Shown here: in pieces, positions 1 to 13,107 of the stretch
How positions within the stretch are numbered: position 1 is the stretch's first letter
How the letters are laid out: every line of letters begins with the position of its first letter
Source of the DNA: Rapana venosa
Taxonomy: Eukaryota; Mollusca; Gastropoda; Neogastropoda; Muricidae
NCBI GenBank assembly: GCA_028751875.1
Contig: CM054135.1
Location: 10,984,631 to 11,048,630 of the forward strand
Length of the DNA stretch: 64,000 nucleotides
Reading direction: 5' to 3'
Notes under the pieces: model-generated
What the model was told of the DNA's origin: nothing
Database searches by the model: none
Seen by the model: only the letters and a program-made list of their open reading frames with translations
Program-made: the position numbers and the translations under genes

Positions 1-263
1 TTGTGAATTCTGTCATCTGTTCCCACCGGCACACAATGGCCTACTCTTACGAAAAGCGGAACAGGATTTAACGTGTGCGCAAGATGTTCTGCGTGCGTTC
101 GCACACGGGACCTCGGTTTATAGTCTCATCCGAAGGACTTTGGGGGAGAGTGGAGTCTGCACTGATGTTAACTCCAGAGGAAAATACCCCCTTGAACGGG
201 AATCGAACCCGGGTCGTCAGATTGCGAGCGCCATGCTCTGACCACTAGGCTGTCCCGTCCCCC
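1..263 (-). mobile_element. tRNA-derived SINE, family A (cut by window edge)
   Basis: Read on the minus strand, the right end is a tRNA-like head: an A-box-like TAGTGGTCAGAGC and a B box GGTTCGATTCC. A body follows containing GGATGAGACTATAAACCGAGG and AACATCTTGCGCACACGTTAA. The 3' tail lies beyond the window start. The same body recurs near 4.6, 5.5, 11.5, 17.3 and 24.6 kb, which defines the family. The head is not a functional tRNA because it reads straight into the SINE body. Confidence 0.85.
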
Positions 264-278
264 CTGGCTTGATGTCTC

Positions 279-612
279 TCAGGATCTGCTCTCCTCCAGG
301 AGACTGTGCAGGAAGGACTTGCAGTCAGTCAGGAACACTGTAGTGTTGGTGGGAAGAGTGTCCTCCTGGTTGACAGTCTGGGCTAGGAGTAGCAGAGCAC
401 AGGCCTCAGCAAGGTCACTGGTGGACAGACAGGGGACCTGTGGCCAGAGACTTGCTTGTGGTCCTGTCATCAGGAAATCTGATATACGCCCCGCTTTCTG
501 CATGTTTCGCCGCTTCTTCAGCAGACCCATCCGTGTATGCTCTTGCCCAGGCATTGGGAAGGTCTTTGGAGTTTATTGCTTCCAGTGTCAGTGACTTGTG
601 TTCGGCAAGGAA
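279..612 (-). pseudogene. LINE RNase H domain fragment, frameshifted
   Basis: Two overlapping minus-strand frames join into one RNase H-like segment. The first (about 612-430) carries AYTDGSAEE, the usual first-aspartate motif. The second (about 450-279) carries AEACALLL with the expected Glu and TVFLTDCKSFL with the second Asp. The last catalytic Asp is absent because the fragment stops next to the SINE. A frame change near 430-450 breaks it. RNase H after the reverse transcriptase is typical of I- and Jockey-type non-LTR elements. No EN or RT part is visible, so the exact clade is open. Confidence 0.7.
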
Positions 613-619
613 GCACACA

Positions 620-1040
620 GCTTATCTCGATTCAACCCAAGGGACAAAACTCTTAAAATTACAACGGAACACAGGTTATCCCCTCCCTCTTTCTCTTTCA
701 AATAAATAAGTGCGACAAAACAGAATCAACTAAAGTATTCGATGTTGTACACGAACAAAATATTTTTGTTTAATAAATTCAAAAACGGAAATTAATAATA
801 TTTTCAAGGCTAGTATTGAAATTTACGCTCACCTCACACGTATTCAGTATACTGGTAAGATTGGGGTATGGGGGATAGTAAGATTAAACTGGGTTCAGAG
901 TTCATTGCATACTGAATGTATTCCTATCATCCATACCACCAGCCATAGCTGTCCTACTCTCCTACAAAAAAAGGGGGATGGGGGTTTAACACATGCCTCG
1001 ATACGCCAGTTTAGTGGGATGCCGATTTGTTCCTATTTTG
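620..1040. other. No recognised feature
   Basis: AT-rich sequence with no coding frame, tRNA-like box or repeat that I can relate to another part of the window. Confidence 0.5.
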
Positions 1041-1041
1041 A

Positions 1042-1339
<298 letters not shown>

Positions 1340-1367
1340 ATCTTTATATATATATTTTTTTCTTTTA

Positions 1368-1710
<343 letters not shown>

Positions 1711-1867
1711 TTTGTTTAAACGTATATCCACTAAAAATGAGAAGTTAATGTCAGTGTGTTTGGACAGTTGAATGAAGTATACAAGGAAAAACAGATCTAA
1801 CCTTAGAAACTCGTTGAAGTGTATATACAAAGAGAGCGCAAAGGATAAACATGAGTAAAATAAGTGC

Positions 1868-1870
<3 letters not shown>

Positions 1871-1918
<48 letters not shown>

Positions 1919-1945
1919 TGTGTGTGTGTGTGTGTGCGTGCGCGA
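1871..1945. repeat. (GT)n microsatellite
   Basis: About 75 bp of TG repeats with one GGG interruption, ending in GCGTGCGCG. Confidence 0.95.
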
Positions 1946-2266
1946 GCCCACGCCAAATACTGGTTCAATTCAAAGTAGTGTGCACATTATTCAGGATCTG
2001 GATCCACAGGTGGATGTTAACTATAGACATTTAATCAGTGTCAAATGTATTCAAAGTTTTTTTTTCTTTAATAACAAAAACATCAAAGAAACAAAACAAA
2101 AAAAGAACTTTATTCAAGGTTGCGTGCAAACAAATTTACATATTTGGAAACACTTTTTTGTGTGCATGGAAAATTTGAAAACAAAAACAAAAATCCCCTT
2201 CATGCATTACAGAAGGGCTGTAATCACACTGGCAACACTGACAGGCACACCCCATGATAAGAAAGA

Positions 2267-2268
<2 letters not shown>

Positions 2269-2319
<51 letters not shown>

Positions 2320-2367
2320 ACAGACACAGTGCACGCGCGCGTGCGCGCGCGCACACACACACACACA
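2269..2367. repeat. (AC)n tract with CG-alternating segment
   Basis: A pure AC tract to about 2318, then an uninterrupted alternating purine-pyrimidine run at 2329-2367 rich in CG steps. The second part is the most Z-DNA-prone sequence in the window. It lies about 450 bp upstream of the POFUT2 start codon. Confidence 0.9.
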
Positions 2368-2418
2368 ACACATCCCTAGATAGATGGCTTGATTTTAAAA
2401 TATATTTTTTTTAACCTA

Positions 2419-2456
2419 ATGGATTGCTTATTTAATGTACCATCTGGAAATAAAAT
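2419..2456 (+). repeat. Single copy of the 28-kb minisatellite unit
   Basis: ATGGATTGCTTATTTAATGT followed by ACCATCTGGAAATAAA matches the unit that is tandemly repeated at 27.98-28.55 kb. Here it is a lone copy between CA tracts, so the unit is dispersed and not confined to one array. Confidence 0.7.
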
Positions 2457-2510
2457 TTGACTTACACACACGAGGGTGGAAAAAGATTGTTTTCATTTGA
2501 CTTGACTTAA

Positions 2511-2511
<1 letters not shown>

Positions 2512-2553
<42 letters not shown>

Positions 2554-2604
2554 ACCACCACCACCACCACCACACAACAACAACAACAACAACAACAACA
2601 ACAC
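2512..2604. repeat. Compound (AC)n(ACC)n(AAC)n microsatellite
   Basis: Three adjacent simple repeats of different period run into one another before a SINE A tail. Confidence 0.95.
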
Positions 2605-2690
2605 ATATACACGGGGACTGGTTGTAAAAAAGCACATGATTGCTTAATCCATTATCCTCGATAAAAAAAATAAACAAATTTAAAAATTAA
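2605..2690 (+). mobile_element. SINE family A, 3' end only
   Basis: ACACGGGGACTGGTTGTAAA, AAAGCACATGATTGCTTAAT and CCATTATCCTCGATAAAA match the 3' terminus of family A read in the sense orientation. It ends just before the POFUT2 5' flank. Confidence 0.75.
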
Positions 2691-2820
2691 AAGCTCGGTG
2701 ATGGGGAGAGTTGTGTCCCCTCTCACTCTTTCCGCCTGAAATCCGACAACTGACAAATTAATTTGCCACATTGGCAACCGCTTTCTCTCCTCGGGCGTGA
2801 TCGTGCTTTGGACTGCAGTC
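2691..2820 (+). promoter_or_regulatory. Presumed POFUT2 5' UTR and core promoter
   Basis: This is the only non-repeat sequence between the SINE A tail and the POFUT2 start codon. It has several CpG sites and no TATA box I can identify. There is no direct evidence for the transcription start, so the assignment rests on position alone. Confidence 0.35.
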
Positions 2821-2960
2821 ATGAAAGTATTCACGTCTGCGATTTTTATTTTCCTGGTGCATAATGTGCACTGGACTATGACCACCTCCAACGAACACAC
2901 GATTGATGACGAGGGTCTCGGCAAAAGCAGCCTGGATGTTGGGGAAGCCCAGAGCCCAAG
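2821..2960 (+). CDS. POFUT2: POFUT2 exon 1
   Basis: Start codon, hydrophobic signal peptide and a poorly conserved acidic stretch, ending in donor AAG|GTAAGT. It leaves two bases of the Arg47 codon (phase 2). Confidence 0.93.
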
Positions 2961-3288
2961 GTAAGTTGTGAACTTTTTGAAGATGAAAGTGAAAGTTACT
3001 TTTGAAAGTGTTTCAGTACACCTTCTATTTGTCTTTTTGACTGTTTGATTCCGTGGTTTTTTGCATTGCTCAGTTTACTCAACTGTCCTATTGATTTGAC
3101 TAAAATTTAAGAATAGAAGTGTAGTAAGATAAAGTGTTTAACACACACACAAAAATAAAACATTTAATTTTTCTGTTGATGAAATACCATGTCTAAAGCG
3201 GCTTGTTAGTGTTATTAAGCGTCGTCATCATCACCAACACACACACACTCACTCAATGACTCACTCACTCACTCATTCACTTACTCAC

Positions 3289-3361
<73 letters not shown>

Positions 3362-5167
3362 TGTATGGAAGAAGTGTACAGAGAGGGAGATAGGGAAACT
3401 ACACATAAGTAAACTGCACCCACAAACTCTGAGGCAATAAATATTGATCAACTTTCAACACAATGAACATATATATCATATTCATACACATGAGTTCCCC
3501 TCCATTGATTCTTTTCCCTCGCCACCCCCTCCCCCCCCCCCCCCCCTTGATGTACATGACGTGTGTGTGTGTAGGTATGTGTGTGTGGGGGGTTTATATG
3601 TGGGCATGTGACTGTGTATAAGAGTGTACATACGTGCGCGTGATACTAATACCTGATACTTAGTGTTCTGGTCATGATTTTCAAATTGAAGCATAGTTTT
3701 TAGCTTCATTTATAGAACTGTACTGATCACTTATTACGTTATTTCAAATATTCCCTCTTTCAAAGTAAATTTTGCAGACTATTGATTATCCCCACAGGTG
3801 TGTATTTTTCAGTTATTTCTTTTTTCTCTCTATGAGACAATAATATATATATGTTTTCTTTTTCCCAGGTACCTTCTGTACGATGTCAATCCAGGCGAGG
3901 GGTTTAATTTGCGGCGAGATGTGTACATGCGAGTGGCAAACTTGGTTCGCAACCTGAACAAAAAGGCCCCTTGGATTCTGGTGCTGCCACCCTGGGGTAG
4001 ACTGTACCACTGGAAGTCACGCCATCTTCACCAGATTGGTATCAAGTGGTCAGTCTTCTTCGATCTGCCCAGTCTCCGTCGATTTGTGCCAGTCATCGAG
4101 TTTGAGGAGTTTCTGAAATGTATGTTGTTGTCTATAAAATGATATGTATACTTGTTTATTTTGTGAGCTTGGATTTTTTGGACAGTAGTTAGGTAGTTCT
4201 AACTTGCTACACACACACATACACACAACACACTCACACACACACACACACATACACACACTCTCTCTCTCGCTCTCCCTCTCTCTCTCTCTCACTTTTA
4301 CACACATTTTATGAAAAGACTTTGCTAGAATAAATCTTTTTCTTTGAACCCTGTGCAGTGTTTCCAGAGGGCGTCATAGAGGAGCTCTACTACCTGCAAA
4401 ACTATGCTGAAGGCTGGACCGAGTTTGAAGACAAAATGGATGTCAGGGACTGCATTGAAAATCCCTACCAGTTTGTGAGTTCAATTTGTCAGGCTAGGGT
4501 TGAATTTTTGTTTTGTATGTTGTGTGTGTGTTGTGTTTGTGTGTGTTTGCATGTGTGTGTTTATTTCTTTTTATTTATTTATTTATTCTTTTATATCAAG
4601 GATAATGGAATAAGCACTTATGTGCTTTTTTACATCCAGTCCCCATGTGTATGCGGTTTTGTAAATTCTGTCATCTGTTCCCACTGGCACACAATGGCCT
4701 GCTCTTCCGAAAAGCGGAACAGGATTTAACGTGTGCGCAAGATGTTCTGCATGCGTTCGCACACGGGACCTCGGTTTATAGTCTCATCCAAAGGACTTTT
4801 GGGGAGAGTGGAGTCTGCACTGATGTTAACTCCAGTGTGTGTGTGTAAACTGAACAGTTCCTCTCTGTGTGTCTGTGCGTTTTTGTCTGCGTCCATTTTG
4901 TCTGTCTGTATCTGTGTGTGTGTGTGGAGAGTGGGAGGGGGGGGGGGATAAACTAAGACTTTTTACAAAACTGACATAATCCACGACAAAAGTCATGCCA
5001 GTGCCCATTTCCAGTGAAAACTGACCAAGGTGTCATTTGGAAGAAGTAACCTTTCCTATCATATTATCACCAGACTGATATGAAGGAGCAACACATGGTG
5101 TCATAATATCTGAGCTAGACAGCTTCAGATTTCCAGAGTATTGTATGTTTGGGACTCATTGTTCTTG

Positions 5168-5229
<62 letters not shown>

Positions 5230-8200
5230 TGTGTACTGTATGTATGTGTGTGTGTTGTTTTCATAGAAAAGATACATTACTTAATGTATTTTCTTGGCGC
5301 AGGGATCATTTGTCATATGTGTGTACGTGTATCTGTATATTTGGGAGGCTGATGGTGATGGTGATGATGGTGGTGATTGCTTCTTAGATAAAACATCAGT
5401 TTTAATGAATATTTTATTTATTTTATTTTATTTTATTCTTTTATATCGAGGATAATGGAATAAGCACTTATGTGCTTTTTTTACATCCAGTCCCTGTGTG
5501 TATGCGGTTTTTGTAAATTGTCATCTGTTCCCACCAGCACACAATGGCCTACTCTTACGAAAAGTGGAACAGGATTTTAACGTGTGCGCAAGATGTTCTG
5601 CGTGTGTTTGCATGCGGGGCCTCGGTTTATAGTCTCATCCGAAGTTTCTATCACTTTTTTTTCTGAAACAGAATCACTTTTTTGCAGTAGATAGCAACAG
5701 GATGGCTTTTAAAGTGATGAAATCATAGCAATATAGGATTAGATATTTCAGTCGTAAACAACTGCTCATTGATTTATCACCACTTTGGTCCTTTCGACAA
5801 GGAGGCACCGTGGTTGAGTGGTTTAGGCGGTCAACTCGTGATCCAGAGGTCGCGGGTTCGATTCCCGCTCAGCTCAGTGTTGTGTCCTTGGGAAAGACAT
5901 TTTACTCCTATTTTCCTCACTCCACCCAGGTGTACAAGTGGGTACCAGCTCTGCTGGGGAAGTATCTGGCGACAGACTAGCGTCCTGTCACAGGGGTGGT
6001 GAAAACGGGATAAGCTCCGGCTCTATGGGCCTTCTGGCTCGAAAGAACATACTTGGTCCTTTCGACTGACTTATTTCCTTTGGAAGGGAGATGGGTAATA
6101 ACAGGAGGGGGGGAGGGGTGTAGAAGGAGGAGGACCAGAAAGTCATAATCCAGCAGACATGAATTCCAGTGTGGTCATGTTTCAGAATGAGGAAAATGGA
6201 CTGTGGGACGGGTGGTTCTTTGGGTATGGGGATCGCGTCAGTGCCCGGAAGCTGACGTGTGTGTCGCTGCTGGGATACTCCGCCCTGCTGCAGCCCTTCC
6301 TGCTGCGCAACACCACTGCCAGGTATCTACAGGACACACGTGTAGCCCTCTTCCCACAGTGTTCAGGGGTGTAGCGTGTCTGCCCCACTTTCTAATGTCC
6401 ATACTTTCCCAGCCACCGAGTGTTGTTGTCAGGACTTTGGGACTATGATTTCAGTTTTCATCCTTTTTTTTTTCTTTTTCCAAAATGTGAATCTTAAAGA
6501 CTTTGAAAGAATCTGCTGTGCACTGGAGACATGATAGGAATGTAAAGATCCTTTCCAAGACCAGTCAGCCAGTATCTCTGCAGCAAATCATTGTTCTGAA
6601 ACATGGGACTGAATGTCTGATGACGGTGAATTTGACCCATAACTACCCCTCTCTATGACTTAGTGGCATAGAGAATAAACAGGATAACGCAGCCCTCTTG
6701 GAAGCTTAAGTCCTGCCCACACTTCCATTTTTCTCTGACATTCAAGTAAACCTTTTATGTTGATCTATCCTGTTTTCCATTTTTTCAGTTTATTTTCTTT
6801 TGGGGGAGGGTGGGGTGAAGTTGTGTTTGTTTGCTTTGTTTGGCATGGTTTGTTTTTGGGACCAACCCCTCCCCTCCTCCCCAAAAGAGGATCCCATTTG
6901 CAACATGCTTCATCTCATATTCATAAAAGAGCCCATGTACCATGACCAAAGGTAAAGGTGTTCCCATGACCCATGCAGTCGTTGGGGGAGCAAGGTGTCA
7001 GAGACCTCAGCTTTTCTAGGAGCCAGCATATTGAGGGCGGCGCCCATCTCCTCTCCCTCGCTGCTTCACCTTCCCTGACCTTAATGGGGACAGGTACCCA
7101 TTTACAGCTGGGTGAAGTGAGGGACTGTCCTGAAGCCAAGGTACAATAACGGCCACCCATCCATGGAGGCAGCCACGCTCAGTGCTGCTTAACTTAGCTT
7201 TGAAAGAGAGAGTGCTCTGACCACTGAGCTGTTCTATCCCCTGTATTAAGACTACCTGGGCAAAGATTCCACTGTCACAGAAAAATAGACAATGCTGACA
7301 GTAAAAAAGGCAAAGATTGGTTCGGCATTGTACTAATACATTTTTGCTGGGGAGAACATCTGTTACTTCATACAGAGAAATCTGCCACAACAGTCTCTGA
7401 AATACAATATTATGCCATGATTTTAATTATTGTAATAAGCAGTGTGGTGATATGTTGTGAGATCCGGATTTTTAATTTTAAAAAAGAATACAAGATCCTT
7501 TATGGAGACTATAAGTATCTGTAATCTAGTGCACTGTTTTTAATTGAGAGAAGATGATGAAATATATAGAACATGTGAGTTTCAGGGGTGGGAGGGGTAT
7601 TTTTTTCTTTCTTTCTTTGTGTTGCTTTTTGGTCTTCTTTTCTCTTTTGCATTTCCCCCTCTTCTGGACCATGATAAAAAATATGAGAGGTAACTGAACT
7701 CAAGTTGTTTAAAGTTATGCTACGTCTGTAGTATTCCTTGCTGTACAAACGAAAACAGATCAGATTAAGCAAAAAGCATTTTCTGGTGTTTATTTTTTCA
7801 ATGAATGTTTTTCTCCTCATCCCAACTTTCTTTCCAATTCTCATGCAAGTGTTCCTGCAACAATATTTTTTAAGTGCTCACTTATTTGTGTTGCAGAACT
7901 GTGATGGTGGACAGAGCTGAGGTCGTTCTTCATGATCGCTTTGGAGACAGATGGTATTGGGAGGTACAGTAACTGCTGTTTTGTTGTACTATTCCTTGGA
8001 TGGGGGTGTGGAAGGGGTGGGCTGAGAGAATTGGTGGGGGAGGGGGGATGAATATGAGTAGTAAGTAGCTCATTTGCAGGATTACAGAATAGGATCAGAA
8101 AGGTTAAGTTTGACTAACATCAGGGTACATGATATTTGAACAATATTGACAATATATCCTTTTTCTTTTTTTAAAGGTCAATAAAAAAAAAAAGAGTGTA

Positions 8201-11200
8201 TACATGTTGGAAAAGCATGAGCAATAAATGTAAATGCAACCATTGTTCAGCTGTCGTATCAATAACTTTACGAAAGGCGAATGCAGAAAGTGTCAAATGC
8301 TGGAGAGAAAAAAAGACTGAAATCAATCAACGTGGAGGAAACCATAATAATAGTGATTGTTCAGCTGCTGCATCCAGCACAGGTGTTGCGATTGAATTGA
8401 AAACCATTTTCAGTCATATCAAATTTCTTCGCATGAAATGGGTGTGAGCTTCTAAGAGAGAGGGAGGTGGGGTGTGTTGAGAGCTTCAGTGTCGTGCAGC
8501 TTGTGAGGACACAGAACGAAAACATCCCTGAAGTCGGAATGCAGCTACCTAAATGGAGGTGGAATAAAAACTAGTCACTACACACACAAAAATCTCACCA
8601 CTGGTCATCCTCAGAGCTCTAGCTGAGGAGTGGGGGAAAAAAAAGAATGAGAAGTCAGCCGTGGCACAGACACGGCCGTCTGTTTTCAGTACAGATTGTA
8701 TCGTACTGATAATTATTGTGTTGGTGGTGTGGAAAAATTGTACAAGTTGATTCAAGATCTTTTGCATGTTATGAATTGCTTATGCTCTCACCTTTCTGGT
8801 TGAGGGACTGATGAAATCACTTGGGTGTTTTTTGTAATTGCATAAGACTTTTTTTTTTATTGCATAAGACTCAGCTTTTCTAGCAATCAATAATAACTCC
8901 TTTTTTCTTGTTTCTTGTTTTTTAATGGACAGTTTTTATACAAAACAAATGAATAAAAATACAGTCAACCCTTGCAGGCTAAAAATTATAAATCACTAAA
9001 TTATAAAATGTATACGTGATAGGATTGATTGATACAATGTACTTGGTGTGAAGAATTAAATTGCAGATGTGCATTATGGGTCTCAAGAGTACCCGCTTTT
9101 TTCTGAAGCATCACAGTCATTCACGAGCTAGTAGAACCATCACAGCTAACTGGTCAAATCAGCTCGTTTTCAGTAGAACTCTTGTGGAATTTTTAATGTG
9201 TCAGACTGCTAAAAATGGATCTGTTAGGGAGGGGAAATATGACTTAGGTAGTAAGCAACAAGGTGTTATGAAGTTCATGTGATCTGATGTTATCATGAAT
9301 ACTTCTGTATTTACAGAAGAAGACCACTGGTGTTTCTGTTATTTGTCTTCTGCATTTTTGTGAATCTTCTTCGTTCAACACTCAGACAGCAACTATTGTT
9401 GTCTGTTATATGAGCAAAAATGCCTCACGCTGCCATTAAGCGCCTGACAAGTCAGGCCCAGCGCATCCAACTTTGGCATGTTATCTTTAAGTCTTTCTGG
9501 AAAAAAGGCAGGATAATGGGATAAGAAGGTGAAAAATAGATGTGAAGGATGTGACAAGAAGAAAAGGAACAAGACAGAAACAAAGACAGGGATGGAAAAG
9601 ATGGAATTTCTAGCACATAATTTTTTTGGTATGTTCTTTTTTCCTTTTTTTTTTGGGGGGGGGGGGTGGGGGGGGCGTTTCTTGATTATAGTTCTGAGAT
9701 TCACCAATGGTGATGTTTTTACGTACATGACTGCTTTTTCTCAAGCAGACAATGATTATTTACCCAGAAACTATCAAATCTGTGGGGACAATCGGCTTTC
9801 TATTCACTTAAATAATGGCAAAATTGATGACACTTCTTCTTCTGCGTTCCCTGGCTATGCTAAACTTTTAATCTGGTCTGGATGGCACAGTCTGCAGTCT
9901 GTCATAGTGACCCTGTTGGTTCCCACAGTTTTTCCTGTCAGAGCTCTACTGGGCTGGGCCAGGTCTGGTGTTGCACAATGACCCTGTTTTTGCCTGACAC
10001 ACAACTGAACAATGTAGCATGTATAAATGAACATCAAAATATGAGCGTAAAATAGAGTACATTTTAGTGACACCCTAAGTGAACTCCAGTGCTTTGATTA
10101 AACAGTGATTTCGTGCATCAGAAATGTACAGTACAGGTATGATTATTATCAGGGGGAGGCTATAGCCAAATGGTAAAGACCATTAATTTTATCTTCTCCT
10201 GTGGGTTCATGAAGTTGTGGGTTCGAATATCAGCAGTTTTTACAATCTTCAAGCCAACTTAGAGTGCAGACCTACCAGTGATTTAATTCCCTTCATGCAT
10301 ACACACATGCAGAACATCAGATATGCATATTGAAGATCCTATTATTTATGTCAGCTTTCAGTGGGTTATAGAAACATGAACATACCCAGCATGCATCCTG
10401 TGCAAAAAAAATGAGCTGCTCTGAAGTCAGCATGTGTCAGCGGAGGCCAGAGGGCAGACCTCCTGCAAAGCTCCAAACACAGGAGAAGACCAGGCACTAC
10501 ACACCCCACCCGGTATGGGAGCTCAGGGAAGAGAATGTGATAATCACACACAAGGGAATATGTGTGGTACCAGTGACATATCACACACAAATAGACTGCA
10601 GCAGTTAGCACTGAAGACATTGTTGTTGTAGGTAGTAGAGACCTTTTTCCTGAGGATCATTGAATTTGCATATATTTTCACAGAATGTTGAATATCAGGA
10701 TTCTACCATAGAACTAACCCCAATCAGTGCAGTCTTTCATAGCTGACAATTTGCCATATAGATAGTATTCCTTTTGTTGTTGTTGTTGTTGTTCCTCTGC
10801 CAGAACTCTTGAGGTTCATCAATTGTGAGATTTTGCGTATATGACCATTTTTACCCACCATGAACCTTTTCCCTAAGGGTAACCCGCTACAGGGTAACCA
10901 ACCATCTACGAACCCTTCCCTCCGTATCACCCACTACTGGGTTACGGCAGGATACAAATGTGCACAGAGCACATATACTGGGAAAGAGGGGTTCTCGTCT
11001 TTAAGATAGGGATAGTGTTAAGGTAGCTGCATTCTGTCCTTGGGGATATATTCCATATAATTCATTATGTTATGCTGTAAGTGCTGTCAAGTAAACCATT
11101 TTCTGATGATCTCCTTTCTTTTCTTTGTTTTAATCCCCAGTGCCGGCGCAGCATGCGTTTCTCCAAAGCCCTGCGTGACATTGGAGACGAATTCAGGAGA

Positions 11201-12444
11201 GAGTTCCTCGACTCCACCGATGAAAAAGACAACACGGTGTTGGATGAGGACTGGACGAAAATGAGAGTGGGTATTGCATTGGCTGTTAGAATTGATACAG
11301 CTTGCGTTGTTTTCATCTCTGGTGTCTGTTATGAAGTATTATAAAGAAAATTTAGGGTATAAACCCCCCCAAAAACAGAGGTGTTAGTGTAGACTGATTT
11401 TGGTTGGATTATCATTATCACCCAGACTAGGAGGACAGGGTAGCCTGGTGGTAAGAGCATTGTGCTTGTGATCTGATGGCCCAGGATCGATCCCAGGTTT
11501 GAGCTGCAACCAAGATGGCCGTTCAAGGGGATTTTTTCGCTTGGAGTTAACATCAGTGCCAACTCCACTCCCCTGAAAGCCCCTTGGATGAGACTCTAAA
11601 CCGAGTTCCTGTGTTTGTACACATGCAGAACAGCTTGTGTATATTTATCAAAATAGAAATACACGAGTTAACGCTCAGTAATTTAACACTTCAGTTAAGA
11701 AAATAGAATAGAATTATATATCAGTTATCAACAAAAGAAATAAACTTGAAATTGTTATTTTAACCAAAATGCCCAGTTCTGTTGTATAAAAGATTTAATC
11801 GCTTGACTGCCCCTGCCCGGAAATGTTCTGGGCCGAAATGTGCACTCTATATGACAACAACCCAGAAAATGTCTAGGGCGACAACTCAACGAAAACAAGC
11901 CAGCTTCCTTGACTACAGTTGAAGGGAAATAACTCCAAAATTTGTAGAGGCACTCTCCTGTTGCTTGGCAACATCCAGCTGCTAAAACATAGCAAAAACT
12001 ATCATTCTTTAGCTCATATTTTGTGTTATTTTGCATGAATGCTTGGACTGTTCTTGTTCAAAATGGCTGACTCTTCTTGTTGAACATATGACTTTTCAGA
12101 GCTGAAGAAATGGCAAACGAGATTTTACATAATCCACATTGATGAAAACAATCGCGTATAATTCAGGAGATAGTGAGTTGGTCCTGTGTGTTTCCCCAGA
12201 GAAAACATGGAGAGGCCAAGGGAGGGCCATATGTAGCCGTCCATTTACGCAGAGCGGACTTCCTGTACTCCAGACCAGATGACGTGCCGTCGATGGAGGA
12301 GGCAGCCAAGCAGCTGAAGGCTGTGGTGGACCAGCAGAAAGTGAACACTCTCTTCATCGCCTCAGACGCTTCAAAGCAAGGTCAGGCTGCTGTGCTTGCT
12401 CTTCTTTACGTGTGTTGGTTTAACCAGGTTTTGTTAAGCAGAGC

Positions 12445-12508
<64 letters not shown>

Positions 12509-12850
12509 GCTATATATAGATATATATAGATATAATAATAATAATAATGTATGGAATTTATATAGCGCTGAATCTTGTAAACAACAAATCAAAGCGCTCA
12601 GATTTTATTTCATACCACTTTAAGTCACGGCAGATTTCTCTCCGTGAAATTCGGGCTGCTCTCCCCGGGGAGAGCGGGAGAACGCGTCGCCACTTAGCGC
12701 TGCGCCACCCTTTCACCCTTTTTTTTTTTTTTCTGCAGCTGTATTTGTTTCCCTATCAGAGTGGCTTTTTTCTAAGAATTTTGCCAGGGACAACTCTCTT
12801 GTTGCCGTGGGTTTTTTTTACGTGCGCTAAATAATTACGTGTAACACACG

Positions 12851-12881
<31 letters not shown>

Positions 12882-13028
12882 TAGCGCCCAGACCACCACT
12901 CATGGTCTAATGGATGGGGGAAAAATTTCCGGCCCAAACGGGGTACGAACCGCCGCACACTTCAGACCCGGACTTTTCGCTTTCTAGACAGGCGCGTTAC
13001 CTCTAGACCACCATCCACCGATAGATAT

Positions 13029-13107
<79 letters not shown>

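Noticed and set aside
180..263. Possible tRNA gene
   Set aside because: A and B boxes are present, but the sequence continues into a repeated SINE body. No intact acceptor stem or terminator is seen. The same applies to the other tRNA-like heads.
3798..4142. POFUT2 exon 2 frame extended upstream of 3869 and past 4119
   Set aside because: The extra residues lie in the pyrimidine tract and beyond the GTATGT donor. The spliced frame matches the family exactly.
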